Positions 1-8,079 are shown, counted from the stretch's first letter. The stretch: 28,737 bases of DNA from VFZP01 sp043730365 (GCA_043730365.1 JAYTKJ010000845.1:1-28737), one strand, 5' to 3'. A program made the numbers and translations. The notes: generated from the letters alone by a model not told the origin.

Positions 1-1269
1 TTTGTTTCCAACTATCCGCCGTACTCGGTGTGGAACGCCGGGCATGTCGCCGACGCCTTGGCTCTTTTCGACCGTCCGCCGGCCACGCAATCGCCGTTAG
101 GCATCTACGTCCACATCCCGTTCTGCCGGAAGCGCTGCCACTTCTGCTACTTCAAGGTCTACACGGATAAGAACGCTTCCGAGGTGGATGGTTACATCGA
201 TAGCGTGATCGAGGAACTGACGATCTACGCTGCCAAGCCGTTTATCGGCGGGCGCAAGCCATCGTTTATCTATTTCGGGGGCGGCACGCCTTCGCATCTT
301 TCCTCCAAGCAATTGGCTCGGCTGGTCAACGCCATGAAGCGACTGTTGCCGTGGGATCAGGTGCAGGAAGCTGCCTTCGAGTGCGAGCCTGGGACGATCA
401 CCGAAGGCAAGATCAAGCTCATTCGCGAGCAAGGTTTCACGCGGCTCAGTCTGGGCATCGAGAACTTCAACGACACCATTCTCAAGGCTAACGGCCGTGC
501 GCATCTCTCCAAGGAAATTGACCGTGCCTATGAATGGGCGCGCGGCGCAGGCTTCCCTGAAATCAATATTGACCTGATCTCCGGCATGGTGGGCGAGACC
601 GATGACAATTGGCGCGACTGCGTGCGCCGGACGATTGAGATGTCGCCCGAAAGCGTGACCATCTATCAGATGGAAGTGCCCTACAACACGACGATCTCTC
701 GTGAGATGCAGGTGCTCGGCCAAGCCGTGGCGCCGGTGGCGGGATGGAAGACCAAGCGCGAGTGGGTGGGCTATGCTTTCGCTGAGCTGGAAAAGGCGGG
801 CTACACGATCGCCAGCGGATACACTGCGGTGAAGAACAGGCAAACCAAGTTCCTCTACCGGGATCTGCTGTGGGCTGGTGCCGACATGCTGGGATTGGGC
901 GTGGCCTCGTTCTCGCACGTGCAAGGCACGCATTTTCAGAATGATCACGACTTTGGCTCCTATCGCGAGCGGCTCGGCCGGGGTGAGCTGCCCCTCTTCC
1001 GGGCGCTCACGCCGGAGCAGGACGAGCGAATGATTCGCGAATTTGTGCTTCAAATGAAGTTGGGCAGCATCAAACTGGAGTACTTTGGCGAAAAGTTCGG
1101 TATCGATCCGCGTCAGCGTTTTGCCGCTCCGCTCGCGAAACTTCGCGAGCAGGGGCTGGTGAGCATCGAGTCTGACGGGTTGAAGCTGAGCCGGGATGGG
1201 CTGTTGCGTGTGGACAGCTTGTTGCCGGACTTCTTCAAACCCGAGCATCGCCTGGCCCGTCGAGTCTGA
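1..1269 (+). CDS. HemN/HemW-like radical SAM protein (5' end cut by window)
   Basis: Radical SAM enzyme of the coproporphyrinogen III oxidase-like (HemN/HemW/class C methyltransferase) superfamily. Counting from an in-frame GTG at 28, the 4Fe-4S cluster motif CxxxCxxC is at residues 33-40 (CRKRCHFC), followed by the GGGTP SAM-binding motif near residue 87. The reading frame is open to the first base of the window, encoding FVSNYPPYSV before the GTG, so the true start is probably outside and the gene is partial. True HemW proteins usually have C-P-Y-C-D-F at the cluster; here it is C-H-F-C-Y-F, which argues against a simple heme chaperone. It is followed after 5 nt by a flavoprotein and then a ligase, all on the same strand, suggesting a biosynthetic operon. 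The substrate is unknown; radical methyl transfer, cyclisation or desaturation of a carrier-bound acyl chain would fit the family but is inference. Confidence 0.85.
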   Translation, partial: FVSNYPPYSVWNAGHVADALALFDRPPATQSPLGIYVHIPFCRKRCHFCYFKVYTDKNASEVDGYIDSVIEELTIYAAKPFIGGRKPSFIYFGGGTPSHLSSKQLARLVNAMKRLLPWDQVQEAAFECEPGTITEGKIKLIREQGFTRLSLGIENFNDTILKANGRAHLSKEIDRAYEWARGAGFPEINIDLISGMVGETDDNWRDCVRRTIEMSPESVTIYQMEVPYNTTISREMQVLGQAVAPVAGWKTKREWVGYAFAELEKAGYTIASGYTAVKNRQTKFLYRDLLWAGADMLGLGVASFSHVQGTHFQNDHDFGSYRERLGRGELPLFRALTPEQDERMIREFVLQMKLGSIKLEYFGEKFGIDPRQRFAAPLAKLREQGLVSIESDGLKLSRDGLLRVDSLLPDFFKPEHRLARRV

Positions 1270-1274
1270 GCGAG

Positions 1275-2561
1275 ATGAACAGCAGCAATTCGAACTACGA
1301 TGTGATCGTGATCGGCGGCGGCCCCGCCGGCTCCACGGCCGCAGCCTTGCTGGCCGAGAAGGGCCGCCGGGTCGTCGTGCTGGAGCGGGAAAAGTTCCCG
1401 CGTTATCACGTGGGCGAATCGTTGTTGCCTTACTGCTGGTATCCGTTGCAACGCCTGGGGCTGGTGGAAAAAATGAATGCCTCGCACTTCCCCAAGAAGT
1501 ACAGCGTGCAGTTTGTAAACCCCGAAGGCAAGTTGTCGGTTCCCTTCTACTTTTTCCAACACTACGACCATCCTTCCTCGCAAACCTGGCAGGTGCTGCG
1601 TAGCGAGTTCGACCAGATGCTGATGGACAATGCGCGGGAAAAAGGCGCCGCAGTGATCGAACGTATTACGGCCCGCGAACTGCTCCGCACCGGCGACGCG
1701 GTGACCGGAGTGACGGCGGTTGACGAGCACGGCTCCCAGCGCCAGTTCCACGCTCCGATGACGATTGACGCCACAGGCCGCGACGCGTTCGCGATATCGC
1801 GCAACGGCTGGAAGGTGCGCGACCCTTATCTCAACAAGATCGCCATTTGGACTTACTACGAAGGCGCGCTTCGCGATGAAGGCAAAGACGCGGGTGCGAC
1901 CACGGTAGCCTTTGTGCCGGAGAAAGGCTGGTTCTGGTACATTCCGTTGCCGCAAGATCTCGTCAGCGTCGGCGTCGTAGCTGAGAAAGACTATCTGTAC
2001 GATGGCAGCCGCGACTTGGCGACTATTTTCCAGCGCGAGGTCACGAAGAACCCGTGGATCGAACAGCATCTGGCGCAGGGTCGCCAGACGGGCCAATACT
2101 TTGTGACCGCTGAGTTTTCCTATCGGTCACGCTACAGCGCCTGCGAGGGCTTGGTTCTGGCCGGCGATGCGTTTGGTTTTCTCGATCCGGTGTTTTCCTC
2201 GGGCGTCTATCTGGCTCTGCGCAGCGGCGAGATGACGGCGGATGTGGTTGATGAAGCGCTGACGGCTGGCGATTTTTCGGCGGCCCGCTTCACCGAGTAC
2301 AGCGCCACGCTGCGCCATGAGATCGAGGCGATGCGGCGGCTGGTCTACGCCTTCTACAACCAAAACTTCAGCTTCAAGGACTTTTTCATGGAGTTCCCCG
2401 AGCACCGGGGTGACGTTACCGATTGTCTGATCGGGAATCTTTCCCGCGACTTCGATCCGATGTTTTCGCACATGAGAAAGTTTGCCGACGTGCCGGGCCC
2501 GGTTCCGCACGGTCAGCCGCTCCTGGGTCCAACGGGGAATCTGGCGGCGGCGGGCGACTAG
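1275..2561 (+). CDS. FAD-dependent oxidoreductase, flavin-halogenase / geranylgeranyl-reductase type
   Basis: Single-component flavoprotein of 428 aa. The N-terminal Rossmann motif GGGPAG is at residues 14-19. A segment reading FPRYHVGESLLPY follows near residue 46, as in CmlS/PltA-like halogenases. The halogenase-type WxWxIP motif is present as WFWYIP near residue 218. The second FAD-binding segment GDAFGFLDPVFSSG lies near 296-309. Length suits the family. Proteins with these motifs include true chlorinases but also acyl dehydrogenases and reductases, so halogenation is not established. The ATG lies 5 nt after the stop of the radical SAM gene and the stop is 3 nt before the ligase start, so all three are probably co-transcribed and translationally coupled. 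Likely cytoplasmic: no signal peptide or membrane span is seen. Confidence 0.85.
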   Translation: MNSSNSNYDVIVIGGGPAGSTAAALLAEKGRRVVVLEREKFPRYHVGESLLPYCWYPLQRLGLVEKMNASHFPKKYSVQFVNPEGKLSVPFYFFQHYDHPSSQTWQVLRSEFDQMLMDNAREKGAAVIERITARELLRTGDAVTGVTAVDEHGSQRQFHAPMTIDATGRDAFAISRNGWKVRDPYLNKIAIWTYYEGALRDEGKDAGATTVAFVPEKGWFWYIPLPQDLVSVGVVAEKDYLYDGSRDLATIFQREVTKNPWIEQHLAQGRQTGQYFVTAEFSYRSRYSACEGLVLAGDAFGFLDPVFSSGVYLALRSGEMTADVVDEALTAGDFSAARFTEYSATLRHEIEAMRRLVYAFYNQNFSFKDFFMEFPEHRGDVTDCLIGNLSRDFDPMFSHMRKFADVPGPVPHGQPLLGPTGNLAAAGD

Positions 2562-2564
2562 CCG

Positions 2565-3845
2565 ATGAGTTTGGACGTCCCCGCAGCCGGCGGCCGCGGG
2601 CAAATCTCGCAGCGGCAATTGGTTCTGCTGCAGGCACTGATCGCCGAACTGAAGCCGGCCAATCGTTTCTATGCCAGTCGGCTCTCGGCCGCGGTTCCGG
2701 CCAGCCTCATCGAGTTCTTCGCACGGACGCCTTTCACTACCAAGCAGGAACTGGCCGAGGACCAGCAGGCCAATCCGCCTTTCGGTTCCAACCTCACCTA
2801 TCCACTGGATCGCTACAGTCACTTCAGCCAAACGAGCGGCACCTCTGGCAAGCCCATGCGCTGGCTGGATACCGCCGAGTCTTGGGATTGGATGGTAGGC
2901 AATTGGACCCGCGTGTTTGAGTCGGCTGGGTTGACGGGCGCCGATCGGGTCTTCTTTGCCTTTTCATTCGGACCCTTCCTGGGATTCTGGGTGGCTTTTG
3001 ACGCGGCTTCGCGGATGGGGTGCCTGTGTATACCCGGCGGCGGGATGCCCACGGCGGCGCGGCTCTCGGTGATCATCGACACCGGCGCGACGGTGCTGTG
3101 CTGCACTCCCACTTATGCGATTCACATGGCTGAAGTGGCCGCGCGCGAAGGCATCGACCTCGGCAGGAGTAAAGTACGCCAATTGATCGTGGCCGGCGAG
3201 CCCGGCGGCAGCATTCCGGCGACTCGACAGAAGATCGAGCAACTCTGGCAGGGAGCGAGCGTGGTGGACCATCACGGGATGACCGAGATTGGTCCGGTAA
3301 GTTATGGGTGCCCCGCGCGACGCGACGTACTCCACATTATCGAGTCCTCCTATCTGGCCGAAGTGGTTGATCCGGATACCGGTCAGCATGTGCCGCGCGG
3401 GCAGCAGGGTGAACTAGTCTTGACCAATCTGGGCCGCCCAGGTTCGCCACTGTTGCGTTACCGAACGGGCGATCTGGTGCTGGCCGCACCGGAAGCCCGA
3501 TGCTCTGGCTGCGGCAGTTTTGAGATGGCGCTCGTGGGTGGAATCCTTGGAAGGGCTGATGACATGGTGGTGGTACGTGGCGTCAACATCTATCCCGGCG
3601 CCATCGAAGAAGTGCTCCGGTCAGTAGGGGGCGTCACCGAATACCGCGTTAGGGTTTCGCGCCAACTGGGTTTGGCCGAACTCAGCATCGAGGTCGAACA
3701 GGAACCAACTGCCAGCGCAGGGCTGCCGCATCGACTGGAAGCCAAGCTTCGGGATGCTCTTTCCCTGCGCATTCCCGTCTGCGTGGTGGCAGATGGCGCG
3801 CTACCCCGTTTTGAGATGAAGGCCCGCCGTTGGGTCAGGGAATGA
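2565..3845 (+). CDS. PaaK-like AMP-forming acyl/aryl-CoA (or carrier protein) ligase
   Basis: Adenylate-forming ligase of the phenylacetate-CoA ligase/CapK group, 426 aa, the usual length. The phosphate-binding loop reads SQTSGTSGKP near residues 87-96, the A5-type segment is MTEIGP, the YRTGD motif is near 299-303, and the hinge segment GRADDMVVVRGVNIYP is near 329. A CSGCG cysteine pair before the hinge resembles the zinc-type CxCG of PaaK proteins. The C-terminus has a candidate catalytic lysine in FEMKARRW. The start ATG is 3 nt after the flavoprotein stop. In context it probably activates a carboxylic acid for the pathway that uses the neighbouring radical SAM and flavin enzymes; the acid is unknown. 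It is the last gene on this strand, and the next gene is convergent 14 nt away. Confidence 0.87.
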   Translation: MSLDVPAAGGRGQISQRQLVLLQALIAELKPANRFYASRLSAAVPASLIEFFARTPFTTKQELAEDQQANPPFGSNLTYPLDRYSHFSQTSGTSGKPMRWLDTAESWDWMVGNWTRVFESAGLTGADRVFFAFSFGPFLGFWVAFDAASRMGCLCIPGGGMPTAARLSVIIDTGATVLCCTPTYAIHMAEVAAREGIDLGRSKVRQLIVAGEPGGSIPATRQKIEQLWQGASVVDHHGMTEIGPVSYGCPARRDVLHIIESSYLAEVVDPDTGQHVPRGQQGELVLTNLGRPGSPLLRYRTGDLVLAAPEARCSGCGSFEMALVGGILGRADDMVVVRGVNIYPGAIEEVLRSVGGVTEYRVRVSRQLGLAELSIEVEQEPTASAGLPHRLEAKLRDALSLRIPVCVVADGALPRFEMKARRWVRE

Positions 3846-3859
3846 GCAGCGGGAGCGCG

Positions 3860-4162
3860 TCAGAATCCGATATAGCCGACCAGCGCGGTGATGATGTACC
3901 CGAGACCGAAGACCTCGGCTACGCGAAACAGGCTGTGAAAAGCCTTCGACATGAACTCGAAACGTAGAAAGAGAGCGCAGACGACGGCAATATATATAGG
4001 GAGTGAGTTGAGTACACCTGGCATGGATTGGTGGTAAAACACGAGCACCGCGTAGTAGACAAAAGGCCAGTTCGAATCGGATTGAAGCTTAAAGCGCGCG
4101 CCGATCAAGCCCGCTGTGAAGATCAGCATGAAGAGTGCATTGCCGATACTGATCTGAGTCAC
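3860..4162 (-). CDS. small hypothetical integral membrane protein
   Basis: Predicted 100-aa very hydrophobic protein starting at a GTG. About three membrane segments can be read: roughly residues 5-25, 34-70 (one long or two short spans with a polar break) and 82-100. No recognised family motif. An AGGAG lies upstream, but about 13 nt from the GTG, so the exact start is uncertain. It stands alone: convergent with the ligase gene (14 nt) and about 100 nt downstream, on the same strand, of the large outer-membrane barrel gene. Hydrophobic periodicity and lack of an overlapping better ORF support it as real; function unknown. Confidence 0.55.
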   Translation of the reverse strand: MTQISIGNALFMLIFTAGLIGARFKLQSDSNWPFVYYAVLVFYHQSMPGVLNSLPIYIAVVCALFLRFEFMSKAFHSLFRVAEVFGLGYIITALVGYIGF

Positions 4163-4264
4163 GGGTCTACTGGTACTCCTGCTTCCTTTGTTCTATCGGC
4201 TGAAATGGCCGCAGTGACTAGATCGGGTGAATACCTGAGATGAGTACACCCGAAAAGGTTGCGT

Positions 4265-6289
4265 CTAAAAAGACCATAACAGGCTGGTGAAGCCCGTGTG
4301 AGCCCGGTAGTTTTGGTCAGTCCGGAAGTCTTCCCGGTAGTGGTAAAACTGGTAACCCAGATTCCAGCGGATCTTGTCGCGGAGGCGAATTGACAGGCGA
4401 GCCTGTGGCGCTTGGTAGGCGAGCGGAAATGTCTGCGCCGAGCGGAAGGCCGCCCGTGGGGAGCCGCCAGCCGGGCCGGAAATGGGTGTGGCGCGCCCGT
4501 CGCCGTTGTCCTGGACACGCGTGAAACCGGCGGACAGATCGATCCGCTGGCGTAGGGTGACGCGGGCCGTTGCATAGCCGGTGTGGACGTTACTTACGTA
4601 AAGGGAGGCTTCGTTTTCGACCAGATCGCCGGCGAAATAGGCGAGGCCGCTGAGGGTGTCAAAGTGCTGTTTGGAGTAGCCGGCGTCGAGGGAGAACCAG
4701 CGCTTGGCAGCATATGACGCGTCGGCGCCCGAGGTGCGGGACCGCGCGCTGTGGGTGAACAGCGAGGCCGAATTGGTGTTGTAGTTGGTCCGCGAGTACG
4801 CCTGCAGGGTGGATGACCCGGCTCGATACCGGACGCGCCCTCCGAAGGCGTGATAGCGCCGCTCACTGATGGGAAGAAACGGACGGTCGGCCCGGCCGAT
4901 TTCGGAGTCGATCACAATCGAGACCGTCTTCACGGGTTGGAGTCTCACGCCGGCTTGGCCGGAATTGAGGCGATTTGTTTGAGTGGCAGATCGGGTGTCG
5001 GAGAAGATATCGGCCGTTTCGGCCTCCACCGACTGGATGCGCCGATCGGAATGCTGAAAGCCGGTAAACAGGCCCAGCCATTTGTTGGCCTTGTACGAAG
5101 CTTCGGTGTTATTTACCAGGTTTCGAATCGCCAGGTTCTGGAAGTAGACGATCTGGAACGTGCTGGTGGCGTTGTTGACCTCGCGGTAGGACGCGTTGCC
5201 GTCCATGCCAGTCTGGTGGAAAGCAGTGTGATTGGTGATGGTCCATTTGCGAGACGGGAACAGGCTGAAGGTCAGCGATCCGGACGACATCGGGCGCCGC
5301 CCTGATCCTGTTACGAGGATTTGCCGGGTGGCCGCTGACCCGGAGCGGGCTGTGCCTGCTACGCCTTCGTCGAAGGTGAATCCGCGGCGGCTACCGGCGT
5401 ACGAAAAGCGCGCGTTGATCGAATACCAATCCTTGCGCTCATTGAGTAGGGAGCCGCGCCAGAACGGTGTATCGCCGGCGTATGGTTCGGTGCGAGCCAG
5501 GGTGTTGAGCGTGGTCCGATCGTTTGGGTTTGCCCCGGCGGTGGGAGTGCCAAGGCGGTAGGACGTGGATTCTTCAAAGCGCTGCCAGCCGTGCATGATG
5601 TTGATCTTGAAGCCGGCGGCTTGGGCCTCGCCGCCCAGGCGGAACTCTCGCTGGCGCCGGTCAATTCCGGCGAAGTAAGAGAATTGGTCTCCGAGAGAAT
5701 CAAACAGGTTCACGGTGGACAGGCCCGGGCCAGTCTGCGAGTTCCGGCTGTAGCCGGCAAACAGCCGAAACTTGGATTGCGGAAACAGCGTGAAGTCGTG
5801 ATCCTGAAGTTGGTGTTGGGTATTGAGCAGATGGCCGCCGACGGCGCTGGTCAGGCCGGGATTGAAATAGTCGTTGCTGCGCCATAGCAAATCGTATCGA
5901 TACAAGGCGTTGCGCTGGACTCGCAGGGTAGCGGACTGATAGGGGTCGTTTCCGAGCCCTTGGGTGGTGAGGATGATCTCGTCGAATAGGCGGCCGTGTC
6001 CATCTTTTGAGTTGACCCGCAGGTCGCTGCCGAGCAGCCGCAATCCGTTGCCGTAATTGACGTCGCTGCGATACTTGAGAAAATTGCCGTCGACGGACCG
6101 GAATCGGTAGCCGGTTTCAAATGAATTGACTACGTTATAGTTGCCGGTGTCCTCGCCGCGGGATCGGCCAACGGTTTCGGTTGACGGCGCCACGGTGGGT
6201 TGGGCTGGCAGCGTCAGAGATGATGTTGCCAGCAGGAGGAGCCAGCCCGCGGCGGCGTTGAGGCGGAGACGATGATTGTTCCTGGGCAT
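4265..6289 (-). CDS. large outer-membrane beta-barrel, MtrB/PioB-like partner of decaheme cytochrome
   Basis: Predicted outer-membrane barrel of 674 aa. The ORF is open further upstream, but the ATG at 6289 (MPRNNHRLRL) is preferred. It gives a clean signal peptide ending LPAQ about 30 residues in, and sits 8 nt after the stop of the cytochrome gene instead of overlapping it. The mature protein is rich in alternating polar/aromatic strands, asymmetric Y/F/R content and G/N/D turns, and ends in LLWSF, the C-terminal aromatic typical of barrels. MtrB of Shewanella is of similar size (about 700 aa). The N-terminal CxxC seen in gammaproteobacterial MtrB is absent. Assignment rests mainly on linkage to a DmsE/MtrA-type cytochrome plus size and architecture, since these barrels diverge strongly in sequence. 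Expected role: an outer-membrane sheath holding the cytochrome so electrons can cross to or from extracellular donors or acceptors. Confidence 0.72.
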   Translation of the reverse strand: MPRNNHRLRLNAAAGWLLLLATSSLTLPAQPTVAPSTETVGRSRGEDTGNYNVVNSFETGYRFRSVDGNFLKYRSDVNYGNGLRLLGSDLRVNSKDGHGRLFDEIILTTQGLGNDPYQSATLRVQRNALYRYDLLWRSNDYFNPGLTSAVGGHLLNTQHQLQDHDFTLFPQSKFRLFAGYSRNSQTGPGLSTVNLFDSLGDQFSYFAGIDRRQREFRLGGEAQAAGFKINIMHGWQRFEESTSYRLGTPTAGANPNDRTTLNTLARTEPYAGDTPFWRGSLLNERKDWYSINARFSYAGSRRGFTFDEGVAGTARSGSAATRQILVTGSGRRPMSSGSLTFSLFPSRKWTITNHTAFHQTGMDGNASYREVNNATSTFQIVYFQNLAIRNLVNNTEASYKANKWLGLFTGFQHSDRRIQSVEAETADIFSDTRSATQTNRLNSGQAGVRLQPVKTVSIVIDSEIGRADRPFLPISERRYHAFGGRVRYRAGSSTLQAYSRTNYNTNSASLFTHSARSRTSGADASYAAKRWFSLDAGYSKQHFDTLSGLAYFAGDLVENEASLYVSNVHTGYATARVTLRQRIDLSAGFTRVQDNGDGRATPISGPAGGSPRAAFRSAQTFPLAYQAPQARLSIRLRDKIRWNLGYQFYHYREDFRTDQNYRAHTGFTSLLWSF

Positions 6290-6297
6290 TTTCGGCT

Positions 6298-7230
6298 CTA
6301 TCTCAGGAACAGGCGGTCGGCATTGGAGCCGTGTATCCGCACGTGACAAGTGGTGCAATTCTGGTACTTCGGATCCGTCATGTTGTGGGAGCCCGATTGC
6401 AGGGCTACGCCGTCGCCTTGCCGTCCGAAGGTGCCGGCGCCGTTGTGACATTCGAGGCATACGGTGAAGACCATCGGCCGTTTCAGCAGGCGCGAGTTCA
6501 TGGAACCGTGCGGGGAATGGCAGGCTTCGCAGCCTTCGACTCGAGCGCCTGGATGCTCAAAGGCGAAGGGGCCTCGTTTGTCGCTGTGACAACGCAGACA
6601 TGGTTGTTCGCCGTCAGCACCTGCCTGCACCATCCGTGGGCGCACGCCCATTCGCCATGATGCCGAGGCGGTGCCGTGAGGGTTATGGCAATCGGTGCAC
6701 CTCATGAAGCCTTCATTGACCCGATGTTTGGTGGGCATCGAAAACTGAGCCCGGACGCTCGAGTGACAGCTATAGCAAAGCGGGACTTGCGCCTTGGCGA
6801 GGAGACCCTTTGGTGATTGCGAGCGGTGAATCGAGTGGCAACTGTTGCAGGCGATGTCGGCTTGCGTGTGTGCCGACCGCCGGATTTCGCCCCGAGATAG
6901 ATCTTTCGAGTGGCAGGCCAGGCAGGTGTCGAGTGCTTGGCGTGGGGACATCAACGAGAAGGCCCTCGGGATTGTCCTGGTCCCGCCCTTGGCCTCGACA
7001 TGATTCTTACCCGCGCCGTGGCAACTTTCACAGCCAGTTCGTTCGGGCGGCTCTTTGCCGCTGGCGACGCTCTTGAAATGGGGATTGCGGAAGAACGGTT
7101 GCCACAGGTCGGCGTGGCACGTCTTGCACGCATTGCTCCCGAGGAATCCTTCTTCTGCGCGGGCGGCCGGGGTTGCTGCGGCAAGCAGACAGACCAGGAA
7201 AACAACCCGCCCTGAGCACAATACCTTCAC
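6298..7230 (-). CDS. periplasmic decaheme c-type cytochrome, MtrA/DmsE/PioA-like
   Basis: 310-aa secreted multiheme cytochrome with a signal peptide (cleavage near ARA/EE, residue 25). Ten CxxCH heme c-binding motifs are at about residues 35, 67, 103, 128, 152, 178, 211, 234, 258 and 292, with many additional histidines for bis-His ligation (e.g. NPHFKS, IHRSQ, KHRVN, NPHG, EHPG, SPHG, GSHN). Length and heme count match the MtrA/DmsE family (about 330 aa, ten hemes). The start is a GTG at 7230 with GAGAG immediately before it; no earlier start codon is in frame. It is the first gene of a two-gene unit with the outer-membrane barrel, matching the mtrA-mtrB and pioA-pioB order. Predicted role: a heme wire through the barrel for extracellular electron exchange. 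The electron donor or acceptor cannot be read from the window. Confidence 0.9.
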   Translation of the reverse strand: MKVLCSGRVVFLVCLLAAATPAARAEEGFLGSNACKTCHADLWQPFFRNPHFKSVASGKEPPERTGCESCHGAGKNHVEAKGGTRTIPRAFSLMSPRQALDTCLACHSKDLSRGEIRRSAHTQADIACNSCHSIHRSQSPKGLLAKAQVPLCYSCHSSVRAQFSMPTKHRVNEGFMRCTDCHNPHGTASASWRMGVRPRMVQAGADGEQPCLRCHSDKRGPFAFEHPGARVEGCEACHSPHGSMNSRLLKRPMVFTVCLECHNGAGTFGRQGDGVALQSGSHNMTDPKYQNCTTCHVRIHGSNADRLFLR

Positions 7231-7287
7231 CTCTCTATTATGTGGGAGGCCCCTGTTTGGAGTTGTGAAGAACTCGCCAACTAATTG

Positions 7288-7327
7288 TAAAAAAAGAGTA
7301 AAGGTCCCTGGCTCACGCCGGGGACCT
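7288..7327 (-). terminator. rho-independent terminator after the OmpA-like barrel gene
   Basis: On the minus strand, AGGTCCCCGG pairs with CCAGGGACCT (one G-T wobble, six-base loop) to form a 10-bp stem. It is followed at once by TTTACTCTTTTTTTAC, a strong U-rich tract. It lies 39 nt after the stop of the 7366-8013 gene and about 58 nt before the cytochrome start, so it should isolate the cytochrome/barrel unit as a separate transcript. Confidence 0.85.
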
Positions 7328-7365
7328 CTTGAAGCACAATCCGCTTTCTTGTTTGCTGGGTTGGG

Positions 7366-8013
7366 TTAGAACAGGTAGCTGACCCCGAACAATGGCGTGA
7401 TGTCGTGGAGCCATCCGCCGATTTTGTTTCCTGGCGAAGGCACGATGACGTCCTTGGGAAACGGCGTAACGAAGTCGCGAATTTCGGCGCGCATCATCAG
7501 CCGATTGCCAACCCGCCACTTGACACCGCCGCCGAAGCTCAGCATCGGCTGCCACTGCTGAACTCGCGATAGGATGGCCACGTTACTCAGCTGTTGAAAG
7601 GCTCTTTCGGTGCCGGTGCCTTGGTATCCCTTCAGCCCGCCGCCGAAGGCAACGAAGGGACGGACGGCGTCCTCACGCGAGTTACTGTAAAGGAGTACGT
7701 CGTAGTGGGCCAAGTGCGACTGACCGGAAAAGCTGATCGATTGACCTTCGGAGGAAGCTCGAAGACCGGTTCGTTGGAACTGATAACGGGCTTCGCCGCC
7801 CCAGCGACCGGCGCTGTTATGGGCAAGGACTCCGCCCGCTGTCCAGCCGGGCTGAAGGCCCGCATTGCCCTTGACCGCCCCGGTGACCGGGCGGTCGAAA
7901 TGGAACGCTCCGCCCCCAAGGATTCCGAATTCATACTGCTGCGCTGCGCCGGGTAGCGCGAGGGCTGCCGATATTGAGCCCAGTTGCAGGGCTCGCATCC
8001 AAAGTTTTTTCAT
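7366..8013 (-). CDS. small outer-membrane beta-barrel protein (OmpA-like/porin-like fold)
   Basis: 215-aa exported protein. The signal peptide is MKKLWMRALQLG... with cleavage around PGAAQ/Q (residues 24-25). The mature part has alternating strand pattern, glycine-rich turns (e.g. FGGGLKGY, SFGGGVKW) and a C-terminal FGVSYLF ending in phenylalanine, as in 8-stranded barrels. An AGGAGA Shine-Dalgarno lies about 8 nt before the ATG. It sits 53 nt downstream of the TIGR03437 gene and ahead of a strong terminator, so it may be expressed from that transcript or from its own promoter. Specific function unknown; a structural or adhesive surface role is the usual guess for such proteins. Confidence 0.78.
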   Translation of the reverse strand: MKKLWMRALQLGSISAALALPGAAQQYEFGILGGGAFHFDRPVTGAVKGNAGLQPGWTAGGVLAHNSAGRWGGEARYQFQRTGLRASSEGQSISFSGQSHLAHYDVLLYSNSREDAVRPFVAFGGGLKGYQGTGTERAFQQLSNVAILSRVQQWQPMLSFGGGVKWRVGNRLMMRAEIRDFVTPFPKDVIVPSPGNKIGGWLHDITPLFGVSYLF

Positions 8014-8056
8014 CGTCTTTTCTCCTTTAGCCGATGTCGAACTAGTTGATTGTGAC

Positions 8057-8079
8057 GGTGGTCGACCTAGTCGACCACC
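8057..8079 (-). repeat. perfect 10-bp inverted repeat enclosing a stop codon
   Basis: GGTGGTCGAC (8057-8066) and GTCGACCACC (8070-8079) are perfect reverse complements separated by three bases. On the minus strand those three bases are TAG, the stop codon of the TIGR03437 gene. No U-tract follows, so it is not a typical intrinsic terminator. It lies between the stop and the Shine-Dalgarno of the next gene and may act in transcript stability, processing or release. Confidence 0.8.

Noticed and set aside
97..1248. 383-codon minus-strand ORF opposite the radical SAM gene
   Set aside because: It is the antisense shadow of a well-motifed gene; its translation is His/Arg/Leu-rich without domains or a ribosome site.
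1113..2096. 327-codon minus-strand ORF opposite the flavoprotein
   Set aside because: Antisense of clear coding sequence, no motif, GC-rich codon bias explains its openness.
4224..4252. Hairpin CGGGTG...CACCCG with inner TAC/GTA pairing just downstream of the MtrB-like gene
   Set aside because: Short stem, bulged, and no U-tract on either strand in the right place; not convincing as a terminator.
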